A stretch of DNA of 64,000 bases, taken from positions 62,001-126,000 of the forward strand of contig WHVD01000203.1 in the NCBI GenBank assembly GCA_015178975.1, given 5' to 3'. A program made the position numbers and the translations under genes. Shown here in pieces: positions 23,247-34,075 of this stretch (position 1 is the first letter of the stretch; each line of letters opens with the position of its first letter). The notes under the pieces were generated by a model, which was not told the origin of the DNA, did not search any database, and saw nothing but the letters and a program-made list of their open reading frames with translations. The DNA comes from Hysterangium stoloniferum. Its lineage: Eukaryota; Basidiomycota; Agaricomycetes; Hysterangiales; Hysterangiaceae.

Positions 23247-23588
23247 TTGAGAAAATGGGATTTGGTGTGGTCATTACCACATGAAGCTGACAAGATGTTG
23301 GATTACTTTCATTATCCATCATCTTTAATGTTTGATACTCTTCTGAAACCTCACCTTCCATTCCTTAACAAGCTGATGAAGATACCAAAACAAGTTAAAA
23401 GAGCTGCTTTGGATTACCTGTACACTGGGAAGACTATGTCTGAGTTGAAGGCTGAATCCACCTACCTTAAAAACCATGTCATATTGTTTTCTGGAAATCT
23501 CTCTTCAATACAAATTGTCATGATACATTATTGGCTGCATATGAACCTAGACTCTGGTGCAAGGAACAAGGATAAATGGATCCAATGA
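23247..23588 (+). CDS. Unidentified 113-codon open frame
   Basis: An ATG-started frame without recognisable domain, in CpG-poor repeat DNA directly left of the Tc1 relic. It may be a fragment of a captured or element-borne gene, or chance. No intron or promoter is evident. Kept only because it is longer than most frames in this stretch. Confidence 0.15.
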   Translation: MRKWDLVWSLPHEADKMLDYFHYPSSLMFDTLLKPHLPFLNKLMKIPKQVKRAALDYLYTGKTMSELKAESTYLKNHVILFSGNLSSIQIVMIHYWLHMNLDSGARNKDKWIQ

Positions 23589-23666
23589 GTACCTGCAGCC
23601 TATGCAATGACTCTTCTTATCCTGAAACAGTCCTACACCCAATTATCCCCTGATGGCCCACCAAGG

Positions 23667-25174
23667 TACTATAGGATCATGGCCTGAAGGTAAGCCTTGG
23701 TTCATGTAATTTGAATTTAAACCCATTGAATAATAAATAAAGCACAACACCTACTCATTGTGACAGTTTTTTGACCTATGATTATTTTACTTTCTAGTAC
23801 TTTGTATGCCCCCCTTTTTCCTTTATAACTGCCCTGATCCTTCTAGGTATACTTTCTATTAGATCTTGGCAGACTTCTGGTTGGATTGCATTCCACTCCT
23901 CCACCACTCTCTCCCACAATTCATGTACTCCCTTGGATGATGTGTTATATTTTTGGAGTTGGCATTTGAGGTGTTCCCAAAGATGTTCTATGGGATTAAG
24001 ATCAGGGGATGGGGGAGGCCAGGATAGTACTTGAATTTCCTTGTCCTCAAACCATTTTGTTGCCTGATGAGATATATGTTTAGGTTCATTGTCCTGCTGA
24101 AAGTAACAGTTGGCCTCCTCCATTTCCAACTTTTCAAAACTTTCCACTACTTCCAGCTCCAAAATTTGACAGTATTGTTCAGCATCTATCCTCCCCTGCA
24201 CTTCTATGAGCTTCCCACCCCATTCCAACCCATACAATCCCATACCATGAGGTTATTTCCCCTTCCATGTTTGACTATTGGTGTTGTATTCCTGTCAGAC
24301 ACTGGTTCTCCTCTTTCTTTCCACACATATGATACTTTCCATCTGACCCAATCCTGTTCATATTGGTCTCATCTGACCATAACACCCTCTTCCAGTCCTC
24401 CACAGTCCAATTTTCATGATATTGGGCAAATTTGAGCCACTTCTGACAATAAATGGCTTTGAGCAATTGTTGCTTTTGCTTTGTTGCAGAGTAAAAACCA
24501 TTCTCCTTCAGTATATTTCTGACTGTTTGGGGAGTGAGAGGGTTGGAGATGATAGAATTAATGAATTGGGTAGCCTGAACTGCATTATCAAGCTGTCCAG
24601 AGCTGATTTGATGGATTATTGACTGTTTGTCACAACCAGAAAGCTTGGAAGGATGGCCCCCAGGGTTGTTCTCCTTGTTCCCATCCACTTCCCTACTAAT
24701 CCTATTCACAGTACTCTTGCCTAGACCAGTTCTTTCCTGGATTTGGCGATAGGAATAGCCTTCATTGAGAAGAGAGACAATAGAAGAGCATTGAGCAGCA
24801 GAAATAGATCTCATGGTGGTGGTAAGAAGTCAGGATATAGTTGAACCATTTTAAACCTGTCAAACAAATACAAATAAAGTCATGTGACATGTTTTATTGT
24901 TCCCATGGCATCCCTCTGTTTTGTACTGGTGTATAACAGTAGGAACACAGGTCAAAAAATAAAGGGTCAAAAAACTGTCCCAATGAGTAGCTGTTTTGTT
25001 TTATTTATTATTTAATGAGTTTTGATTGAAATCACATGAACCAAGGCTTACCTTCAAGCCATGATCCAATAGTATCTTTGATAATTTACTTAGAGTTTCT
25101 GCTTATGTCAGTGGTCCATACCAACCTAACCTTTCAAAAATGAGAAAACATTGGGACAGTTTTTTGAGCCACTG
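23667..25174 (-). mobile_element. Tc1/mariner element, one end truncated
   Basis: A long inverted repeat flanks the transposase: left about 23667-23777, right about 24966-25074 (reverse), sharing the GGATCATGG-TGAAGGTAAGCC-TTGGTTCATGT blocks and ending inward in ACAGTTTTTTGACC. On the right, the element continues to 25174 with an outer terminus reading, from the end inward, CAGTGGCTCAAAAAACTGTC, next to a TA dinucleotide (25175-25176). No corresponding outer terminus exists on the left, so about 100 bp is missing there. Confidence 0.8.
23794..24814 (-). pseudogene. Tc1/mariner transposase, DD34E, frameshifted
   Basis: DNA-cutting transposase of the surrounding element. N-terminal helix-turn-helix region (SLLNEGYSYRQIQERTGLGK) in 24814-24275; first catalytic Asp in LWSDETN; second in FQQDNEPKH; Glu in SPDLNPIEHLWE, with 34 residues between second Asp and Glu. 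Two indels, near 24285 and near 24210-24235, shift the frame in the middle (VKHGRGNNLMVW lies in a third frame). Not functional. Confidence 0.9.
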
Positions 25175-25391
25175 TACAGTAGGCTTCCAGGCTTCCCACA
25201 GTTATGGCTCAAAATGTTCCCACATGTCACAAAATAGTTCTGCTTGAGTCACAAAATGTCATAAAATGCCATCACAAATGAAGCTTAGTCACAAACAGTA
25301 CCTTTTACCTGCCTTGTTTGGACTTGTCACCTTCTTGGGACTCACCTTGTTTGTATTTGTTAGATTGAGTAATGCTAGCAGTGTTGTCCAG

Positions 25392-25462
25392 GGTCAGGTA
25401 GTGTAGTGGTAACACCCTTGCTATATATGCAGAAGCCCTGGGTTCAATTCCCAGTCTAGCCA
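25392..25462 (+). tRNA. tRNA-like sequence, probable pseudogene or SINE head
   Basis: 70 nt fold with a 4-bp D stem (GTGT/ACAC), a perfect 5-bp T stem (CTGGG/CCCAG) and loop TTCAATT, and a partly paired acceptor stem (GGTCAGG/TCTAGCC). A box TAGTGTAGTGG and B box GGTTCAATTCC are both present. The anticodon stem has a C-A mismatch and the loop TATATAT lacks U33; the formal anticodon is UAU. A promoter-competent tRNA-derived SINE or dead tRNA is more likely than a working tRNA. Confidence 0.45.
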
Positions 25463-25649
25463 TTTAGTCCTTATGTTTTTAAGCTTCGTGGGGACCTGAG
25501 AGATAATCATGGTGTCCTAATTCCTAATGAGGGTCAGACTCCTTCCTATGCCCAACCATATTTTTATGAACCAGATGTTGCATTTGAGCATAGATATGCA
25601 TGTAACCAGGACAAAGGAGTCAAGGCTATAACCCTTTCTGGGTGACAGG

Positions 25650-26179
25650 AAATGATGTTAGAATTATTCCTGTTGTTCATGTCTATAAGCAGGTCATGAT
25701 ATGTCTCAGAGACCAACCAATCACTCCAGCTCCAGGTGAGGTTGACATACAAGCCTCATACAGATCCAATGCAATACAACATTCCAACAGGGGATAAATT
25801 GACAATCATTCTGCCAGGGGATGGTACTTCCACTGACAGATGATATATTGTGCTCAATTACCAGGGTGGAGGATTTAGAAAAATCTATGAAACTAATCCT
25901 TTATATTCCCCACTTCATTCTGTGCTATTCTTTCCAAGAGGGGAGCAAGGCTGGAGCTGGGATATTCCATTTTCAAATGGACCACTCCCAGCTGAAATAG
26001 TCTCAGCAGTCATTGAGCCACAAGATGAGAAGATTGCCCTAGAGCCAGAAATTGTAAGGGGACATTTTGATTTCCTGCTTTCTTTAATTCAGTATCATTT
26101 CTATACATACTTTAATCAGTTTCCCAATTATTTACACTCTCAAATCCCCTCCCAGGGTTTATTACCAGCTCTCCCATAA
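25650..26179 (+). pseudogene. Helitron helicase-like N-terminal domain fragment
   Basis: In one frame: MQYNIPTGDKLTIILPGDG, a TGA stop, IVLNYQGGGFRKIYETNPLY, then SPLHSVLFFPRGEQGWSWDI. This order (Y-N-x-P-T, PGD, GG...RI.E..P.Y.PLHY.LLFP.GE.GW) is typical of the helitron-like domain that precedes the Rep and helicase domains in fungal Helitrons. Rep and helicase parts are absent. The element is a small relic. Confidence 0.75.
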
Positions 26180-26340
26180 ACTCTTTTGACTGGGTTAACC
26201 CTTAAAGGTGTTTTAGTATTGTTCCCTGTAATTTTCCCATACCCCTCTGATAGCTAGTACACCCTATTGGATTATTTCTATAGTAGAGTAAATAGTTAGT
26301 GCCCATTGGGGTAAACTGTCATTCTATTTCTAGACACCCC

Positions 26341-26747
26341 TGTTAACATACATGTGATCTCATACATATGTACTGTACAGTTGCTTACATAATTAGTCAG
26401 AGACATGTTCTTGATCCATTGTATGTCTGTTCCTTCAACAACCCCATATGTCAAAGCACCTAGCAGAGGCCCCCCCCCCTTTATCCTTTTCTCTTTGGAT
26501 ATCCCTCTTAGCCTTGTGTGTGAATTCACAGCCCTTGTTTGAGGTTACCCTTACACCAGGCCTCCCAACTTTAACTTATTGCATATTACCCCTTAAGTTA
26601 CCCATACCTATCCATCTGAAGTTAGGTCCCAATGATTGTGTGAGGGCACAGCACATAAGCTGAAGCCAAGTCTTACCTGTCCCTGGAACTCCCATTGGTT
26701 GTCCCCAGGATATCAGTTCTGTCAGCCCATCAGCCATGAGCTTAACA
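26341..26747 (+). repeat. LTR-like fragment
   Basis: Starts TGTTAACATACATG and ends GAGCTTAACA. Contains the shared LTR motif GGGCACAGCACATAAGCTGA at about 26643-26662. Flanks (ACCCC / CACTG) do not match, so limits are tentative. Confidence 0.4.
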
Positions 26748-26848
26748 CACTGCCAGTCATTAAGTTTGAGTTTGAGTGTGGGTTTGGTCATTCATGGTGA
26801 CTCCTGTGTCTTTCTTTCATCTATTTTAACAGGACTGGGAGGTCCATA

Positions 26849-27154
26849 TGTTGAAACAGTGGAATAACCCTTTGCAGAACACCCCTGTGAGTGTGATTGG
26901 AAGGTAAACACTAAGTATATTCAACTGTAAAGACATACCTGTGAGTGTGATTGGAAAGTAAACACTAAGAGACTTTCCCACACCCACAGTGGACTACACT
27001 ACTAGGTGCTTATCTAAGCACCTATACAGGAGGTACCAACCTAAGGTAACTCATTCAATACTGCACCTACAGTGCTGGGAAAAATACTAAAAATATCAGA
27101 AAAATATGGAGATCATAATAGACTATGTTAGAGCTGTAGTATCATACTCTAACA
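26849..27154 (-). repeat. Solo LTR of the Ty1/copia element
   Basis: 306 bp, reverse complement of 3477-3783, flanked by CCATA on both sides (26844-26848 and 27155-27159). The intact duplication defines the exact ends of this LTR family. Confidence 0.95.
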
Positions 27155-27174
27155 CCATAACTTACCAACACAAA

Positions 27175-27275
27175 TTACACAGTTCTATGAAAGACTCTCA
27201 GTGAGTGGTAACTCCACTGAAAGGTTACACTATCAAACATCAGGCTGAACACTATGACTGACCATGTTCCTGAAC
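27175..27275 (-). pseudogene. Fragment of a FunK1 gene 3' end
   Basis: The stretch GACTCTCAGTGAGTGGTAAC and the following CTGAACACTATGACTGACCATG resemble 8551-8580 and 8690-8720, which are the 3' flank and tail of the FunK1 relic, with the middle deleted. CpG positions there are TG/CA-type here. Confidence 0.4.
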
Positions 27276-27285
27276 TGTACAGATG

Positions 27286-27780
27286 TGTTAGCCTGTTAGT
27301 GTGTTCCTGAATATACATCACACAATACAATACTTTCATTCCAACAAGGAACAAGCATTACATAAGCTTGTAACACATATCCCTTTGTTCTTTGTTTCTT
27401 TATTCTCTTTGTTCCATCCCTTTTGTTGCCCCATTTAGTATTATATTGTTTAGCAGACATATATAAGTAGCCTAGTGTTCATGTATCTATTAAAAATGTT
27501 GAAATATATAGTCCCTAAGAAGAGCTCAGTCTCGTATAAGTATAATGGACTGATATAATGTGTACCTAAGAAGAGCTATTGTATACAGTAAGTGCATATA
27601 CTAAGAGAGAAAGGATCATTCTGTTCTCACCTCAGTCTCGTATAAGTATAACGGACTGAGGTTAAGCTATGTAGGTTATCCCTTTATATATTCTACATAA
27701 ACAAAAGGACCATGTGCTCATATGTGAGACGTGTGGATAAGTGGAGCCTGAGCGTGACGACCGATCATGTTGTTACCACA
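27286..27780 (+). repeat. Copia-type LTR followed by a PBS-like sequence
   Basis: Starts TGTTAGCCTGTTAG and ends TTACCACA; directly followed by CTGGTATCAC, similar to the TGGTATCAGAGC initiator-tRNA primer binding site. It has a TATATAAG box and two copies of the block CAGTCTCGTATAAGTATAA. It would be a 5' LTR whose element body is gone. No target-site duplication was identified. Confidence 0.5.
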
Positions 27781-27857
27781 CTGGTATCACCGTTATTCAG
27801 ACAGTCCCCAAATATGTTGACCCTGCCACATATATGCAGTGCCTTTTGTCTTCAACA

Positions 27858-28120
27858 AAAAATAGTATGAGTTGGCTTATTGTAATACACAATCTACAAG
27901 AGGTAATAGTCTTGTAATAAAAGCATTTGTTTGTCAATGAATGTGTCAGTTAGTGAATCACCTTCTGACATGATAGGTAGGGTGCTAGTTTAGGTGTACA
28001 CTGGTTCCGGCATGCATTAACCTCAGAAAACATGGTCCACAATTAGCATCCTCCTATGAAAAAGTGAAGAAATTGGTGAACACCCCTAGGAAAAGGGTAG
28101 TTTTATCACCAATTCCAACA
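27858..28120 (+). repeat. Dispersed repeat R2, copy 2
   Basis: Second copy of the repeat at 20286-20551, same orientation, ending CCAATTCCAACA. Confidence 0.65.
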
Positions 28121-28580
28121 GTATCTACTCATTCGTTTGCCTAATATTACTACAAGATATACGCACAAACGAAATTTATATACTGCTCTTATATGTAGTT
28201 CATTCGGAGCTTCTACATTTTATTCTAACAGGGGGTATACACTTTCACACGGTGGATGCAAGAACAGCTTTTGGATTACTAAGTTACTGTAATGAACTAT
28301 AAATTTTTATAACATCTATTAAGAGACACCCAAGAGACACCACCGGGGAAGTTCAATACATACCACAATAGGGGCCGGCATTGCTTTTTTTTAAGCATTT
28401 AACGGACCCCCATATACGACGATGATACGATGACATTTCATATTTATGCTTAGACGGGCACCCTCAAAGTCGTGTATCGATGAAATTATCAAGTCAGTAG
28501 TTACATACTTAAACATACATGATTCTGCTGTTGTTCGCGAGAAACTATCCACGAGTATTATACACGCCGCATTTCATTAG
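28121..28580. other. Spacer without recognised features
   Basis: CpG content rises here compared with the repeat DNA to the left, marking the edge of the host island. No coding signal recognised. Confidence 0.3.
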
Positions 28581-30236
28581 CTACCAGTTATTGTCCACCC
28601 TATGTGCCGGCCAGAGATAACGAGACAGACGGGCGATAGTGTGGTTATTCTCATCAATGGCCGCAAAACTTAACCCAGCCATCAGTTGTTGGACGCTGTG
28701 GTGGTGGAACGACATTATTTCCGAAACATACAACTGAGGGTTCACGATGCCCACTCTCCGAAACACGAAAAGCAGTTTCCCATTCATGCACATACCCCAA
28801 TTACATCTTTGGGACACCAACGAACCCCACAACTGTCCCGAATGTCACCATAAGACATAAGACGCAGTATATCACACATTTATATTGATCGATTTACCTG
28901 TTTTATGAGTTTGTGGTGTGAATCGTTACCAGGCCAATGGTAAACTCCGGTTGCGGCGTTCGCTGTTTCCTCCTCAAATATATCTCGAAAAAGGTCATTC
29001 CTATAACTCCACCAAGTCTTGACGTGTATTATAGCCTTGTGAGATTGGTGGGCCGGTGCAGTGGGGTGGGCCACTAATGAAAAGTCAGGATACCCGCCAT
29101 GATGGGCCGCCCGGTGAGGAGGGGGGCGAATCCACAAAGGGTATCTTGTAGTATCAGCGTCATTCGCCGGGTGACCTACGATCTGATTCGTATTGGCATA
29201 ACGTGACTAAGGGATATTTTCATTCAAAATACAATGCACAGAAAAGCGCTGCACTAACCGCCAAATGGTGGTTAAGAGGTTCAACCAACTGGATGAGAAT
29301 TTCATCCTGTAGAGACTTCGCCGAAGTCATTACATCAGGGCTTCTGGTAATATGGTTTATATACCAGTTTGCAAGACGATCGAGTGCCAAGGCTTGGTCT
29401 CTGGCGGTCGCGGCATTTGCCTGAGAGTTATTGAAAAGTCAGGATACCCGCCATGATGGGCCGCCCGGTGAGGAGGGGGGCGAATCCACAAAGGGTATCT
29501 TGTAGTATCAGCGTCATTCGCCGGGTGACCTACGATCTGATTCGTATTGGCATAACGTGACTAAGGGATATTTTCATTCAAAATACAATGCACAGAAAAG
29601 CGCTGCACTAACCGCCAAATGGTGGTTAAGAGGTTCAACCAACTGGATGAGAATTTCATCCTGTAGAGACTTCGCCGAAGTCATTACATCAGGGCTTCTG
29701 GTAATATGGTTTATATACCAGTTTGCAAGACGATCGAGTGCCAAGGCTTGGTCTCTGGCGGTCGCGGCATTTGCCTGAGAGTTATTGACCGTGGCTGAAG
29801 TGCAGTGTGGCATCATAGGTGGCTCACCGATATGACTAGGTTGCCACTCAACACCTTGACCATCCAAATCACCGTAACGCGCTAGATTAGGACATATATC
29901 AGGATGCCTCCAAAGACGTGTGATCCGCAAATTCGCAGGAAGCGTGTCAATAAAAGGTGCCGGGTGAGTTATGCTATCATCCCTGGTTCTGATTAAGGCA
30001 GCCTTCAACTCATTGCATCTCGTTTGCCCAATTAATGTGGCATTGGGAAGGTTGTTTCCTCCCGGATGGTTTACAGCGTTGATGGTATGAGGGGTTGGGA
30101 GGGGTAGTGGATGCCAGCCGGGAACGTGCGGTCCATCACCTGGCATATAAGCGTTCCCCTGTAAAGTGTTAAAGAGACGGTCGGGCATAAATAGTCGAGG
30201 AACACCAGGATTAGGATTGGGATTGTTGTTCGCCAT
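28581..30236 (-). CDS. Unidentified host gene, 3 exons, split by a tandem duplication
   Basis: ATG at 30236 in good context (ACCATGG). Exon 1 30236-29613 (208 codons, Asn/Pro-rich start); 52-nt intron 29612-29561 (GTTAGT...CCCTTAG); exon 2 in its downstream copy 29206-28898 (103 codons, contains AIIHVKTWWSYRNDLFRDIF); 65-nt intron 28897-28833 (GTAAAT...GACAG); exon 3 28832-28581. All junctions are phase 0. A 354-bp duplication (29078-29785) repeats the exon1-intron-exon2 junction; read through it breaks the frame, but splicing from 29612 to 29207 would give a 394-residue protein. The second half (VKTWW..., then KLIKQLWGSLVSQRCNWGM) faintly recalls the PD-(D/E)XK-like domains linked to fungal kinases; this is a guess. 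Confidence 0.65.
29078..29785. repeat. Perfect-looking 354-bp tandem duplication
   Basis: 29078-29431 is repeated at 29432-29785; no difference was seen by eye and the encoded frames at 29203 and 29557 are identical. The junction has TGA microhomology. Either very recent or an assembly artefact. Confidence 0.92.
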
Positions 30237-32310
30237 GGTTATGAAATGGTGAGGCCAGTCAAAAGTGGGGTGTGTAGATGTTAGGGCAGTTTAACTGAGT
30301 ATTTATAACGATCGATGTCCTTTTTTGTTCCCTTAGCGTTGAAACTGAAAAACAATGGTATTTATGGTCGTTATCGGACTATACTAGTGATTATACTAGC
30401 CATGGGACTCTTTGCTGTTTTCACATGATCACTACTGACCCTTCCTGTCACATAATAGGGGCAAATATGAACCAAATCAGTTCATCAATCTCAACCATTG
30501 CCCCGAGTATACCAGAAATGGATGTCAGCATACGAATTGATACAATAAGTGCCAGCTTCTTTCTTGTGGCGTGTGAGGATATATTTCTTTCGGAAATAGG
30601 GGTGCCATATAGGGTCTTACTGTACTTGGCTGGTTCACTTGATGGTACACACCATATATGCCATAAATGTGTCAATTCCAACTTGATATTCTGAGATAGT
30701 TTCGTGGCGAACCGGGTCAATACCAGCTGGTAAGTAGAAATTACTCTTTTTATGCATGCTGTAGGGTAAACTGTGGTTATCGTGATACCATTAGTAGTGT
30801 TTGCAAGTGGCGTTGGTCTTTGGGGATCCGGGCGCGCGGCGTAACGGCGTTCTCCGGGAATTTCAAATTGTTCCTACGTGAATTTTTCATTACTCGAGTA
30901 CTTGTGGGTAGAAGCGAAAGCTGTACGATACAATCCCATGTCATCTCAATTTATCGCCATCGATGTATGATTTCATTAGGACTTCACCTACTGCTTCCAT
31001 AGAACTCCACCCTATTAGGTTACAACGTCTTTCCGCGTATTTTCAACACGCGGATAGCTGCTATTGACTCACCCCATTTTCTTGGTAAAACCTTTCGGTA
31101 CCGAGCTAAGATGTTCCTTTTAGGCTGGATATCCGACTACCGCACGGGTTTGACTATTCTATTCGTTATCGCAAATTGGGACTGTATTGACTCGCCTTGG
31201 TACGTTCTTTCCCCTTAACACATGGTCTCCTATCATTAGCCTTTCATAGATTGGTAATTATCAAGAGCAGTGGGAAACTACAAGTAAATGTAATAGATTA
31301 GATGCGATATGGTATATTATCGGTACGACTCCGCTGGGTTTGTAAGGGCCTGTAGACGCCATTGGCAGGTTGGCTCCACAGTAAACACACAAAGATTTCC
31401 GTTACCCGGCACGCACAACATGAACCCCTTGAAGTGACCGTTTGCTGAATACAGCCAGAATTTTGATCGGATGGACAATGTCAAGATACTGTGTCAGGTA
31501 ATGGCAGTCAGTAGATTATCAATGAGGAGCCGCAGACGGGGTGGCGGGATACATATTTGGCGCCGGAGAGGTGACAGACTTCCTATGTAGCAGTCCATAT
31601 ATTTGTGACCTGGGCATATGTTTCATCTTTCATACGTGGCGTGAGAGGAGTACCTAGCCGTGCTTATTTGGCACCGCAATTCTATTCTATGTGGCTGCGA
31701 TTACAAGTCCCGATGTTGGAGTAACATCTGTCCCGTCGAGGTCTCTCAGAAGCCGTCTTCACTGGTCTTATAACACAACTGCACAAGTACATTGAATCGT
31801 AGTATATGGTGGGAGGATGCGATTCGCTTCATTGCCGAGTGATTACATTCTACGCTAGAGCTATAATATTCCAAGCAAAATTACATGCCTTCCCCGACAA
31901 AACCTCTTTTTGGGATTCAGGCTACGATAATAGGCTTACAAATATGTTTAGGTTTTCCTGCGATTTTTTGTGACTTTGCTTTTCAGCCCCACCAAATGTT
32001 TCTTTTTTCGAATTTCCGACCAAGCCTCGTATCCCCTAGAATGTCACCTTGTTCATCCATACATCCTTCACTGTATCCTGCGTTGCCCATCCTACGTTGA
32101 CGTGTTGTTCTTCTGTTGGTTAACCGTGGAGTTAGACATACATTGATGGAACTCAGGGACTTAAGAGGGGAGGTGCTGAAGACGTTTCTGTGTCCGGGTC
32201 GGTATGTGCGATGTGTGTGCGGGGATGGAGGGCCTTGTTTAAGGAGTCCTAAGAGAAATACTACAAGATTTTATTAACACTAGTGAAAATGGTACCGCCA
32301 TCACCACCGT
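30237..32310. other. Intergenic region, no recognised gene
   Basis: CpG-retaining DNA between two minus-strand host genes. Small open frames (for example 30425-30694 and 31885-32100) have no motif or splice structure I can support. The first few hundred bases above 30236 should contain the promoter of the unidentified gene. Confidence 0.3.
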
Positions 32311-33563
32311 TCACCACTCGTCACCGTCGCCATCACCGTCGCCATCATAACCTTCCCAGTTAACATCCCCTACATCATTCTCCAAATTCCGACACATGTG
32401 TTTCAAAGCACTGGTGTCCCAAGCAAGCAACAATTTCTCATTAAAAGCTGTCTTCGTCGCGAGATCGAAATCGACTATACGCCATTCATGAACGCGGTCA
32501 TGAGTCGGACAAATAAGATTTTCCGTTGAGTTGGGTGCACGGAGGATATTATGCCAACGCACGTCCCGATGTTGTATTCCCATCTGGCAAAGATGGCTGA
32601 AAGTCTCTATCAACTCTGGCCTGAGATCAAGCGATGATTCATTACCGGCTTTTCCAGTGATAAATGAACCTACATAGTGACTGGAAGTGGCACAGATCGC
32701 GGGATGCGTTCGCCAAGCTTTTCGAATACTAGCACTGATAGCAGGTGGTGTTGTCCGTCCAGGAAGATATCCTGAGGGGTTCTAGTGTGAGGATGAAGCT
32801 AGAGGGTGAATTAGATATAATAACTTTTGGGGAATAAAATGAACGGAGCCCACAGATTCCGAATATTCCAATTGTTTAAACAGTGTGTTTAGCTCCTGCG
32901 CGTCCTCTTTTGCGTACGTCGCATCGTTCTGTCTGCTTATCACCTCCCTAACAGCACGTGTGGCCTTTTCCTGATCAACTCGCTCCCAGTCAAGAATTTC
33001 ATACTGTTCATCAATTACAACCTGGAAGATACCATAACACCGCGCAACTATTATGCCTTGGAGATGTTCCATTTCTTCGTAAAACCAGGCCTCACGACAA
33101 AGATTATTGGACTGATACCGGTGGGCGACCTTGATAACAAGATCTGGAATTTCCGGTGATACCCACGTCCTGCTCTTCTCTGCGTCATAGACGGAGCCTA
33201 CCCGGCCCTTGCCAAGTTTGGTCTTTACGGACACTTCAAGCGTCAGATCACCCGGGGGAGGTAATGTGGAAGCCGGACGAATATAAAATCCATCAGATCT
33301 GGTATTGTCTTCCGTGTTCGAGTATATCAATTCCGTAGGTATTGGCGTGCCTCGGGGACATGTGAGTCTTATCTCAGAACCATTACTCTTCGCGAGGCCG
33401 GTTACAACCAGCGTGGAAAAAGCGTTCGAAGGCTGGGGAAATTCAGTGTATTAACATGAAAAGTTGGTGAGTGGATACTGACCACTTCACGTTTCAATTC
33501 CATATCCACACTTAATAGGAAGTGGTGGCATAGACTAACTGCACTCGGAGTTTGAATCGGCAT
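32311..33563 (-). CDS. Small protein kinase-like gene
   Basis: Secure exons 33432-32854, 32771-32674 and 32620-32311, with introns of 82 nt (GTGGGC...CTCAG) and 53 nt (GTAGGT...CTCAG), all in frame. Kinase features: glycine loop KLGKGRVGSVYDA, Lys in LVIKVAHR, Glu in CREAWFYEEMEHLQG, catalytic loop HRDVRWHNIL, and DFD in WRIVDFDLATK; the catalytic residues are all there. The protein ends with an Asp-Gly repeat and GDEW. The 5' end is uncertain: an ATG at 33563 with a 50-nt intron (33482-33433, GTCAGT...CCCCAG) would add 27 codons. It resembles the expanded kinase-like families of Agaricomycetes. Target unknown. Confidence 0.75.
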
Positions 33564-33582
33564 GGGAAAGTGCCGCACAGGA

Positions 33583-34075
33583 TGTCGCGACTGCCACGAA
33601 CACCTCAAAATGCCCTCAAAGACACATTTAACTAGCATAAAATAGATATAGTTTTGTATATATTCTTCATAATATATCACTCTATGTACTGGGACCTGTT
33701 AATTTACTTCAAGACTGGGTTTTAATGTTTAAAACTGTGAATTAGAGCATATATCATTTAAAATGGTATTTCGAGCATTACTATTCAAAATATAGCAATG
33801 TTTTACTTTGAAGCCAACATGTATATTTGTGGCATTTGTCCCTTTTTCGCGACACCCCTCGCAGCAGTGTGGCACCCACACAGTCAGAGTTTGAAAGATT
33901 TTCAAGCCTCAACAGTCAGCCTCTGCAATTCCTGACCAAAACAGACTATATCTTTTTGAGACACTCTGATCAGCTTCTCTATTCATCCACTTTTATTGAG
34001 CATTGTTTCTTTCCAGTTATTCTACACTTCTGTAAGAGTTTGGGAATCTCTTGCTTTGGAAAGGTACTATCCTTC
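33583..34075 (+). repeat. Dispersed repeat R1, copy 2
   Basis: Starts TGTCGCGACTGCCACG and matches 19580-20090. It begins only 20 bp upstream of the possible start codon of the kinase-like gene. Confidence 0.7.

Noticed and set aside
25392-25462. Functional tRNA-Ile(UAU)
   Set aside because: Position 33 is A, the anticodon stem has a mismatch, and the tRNA is 70 nt in repeat DNA; downgraded to tRNA-like.
31033-31054. Short inverted repeat CCGCGT...ACGCGG
   Set aside because: Six base pairs with no context; expected by chance in a window this size.
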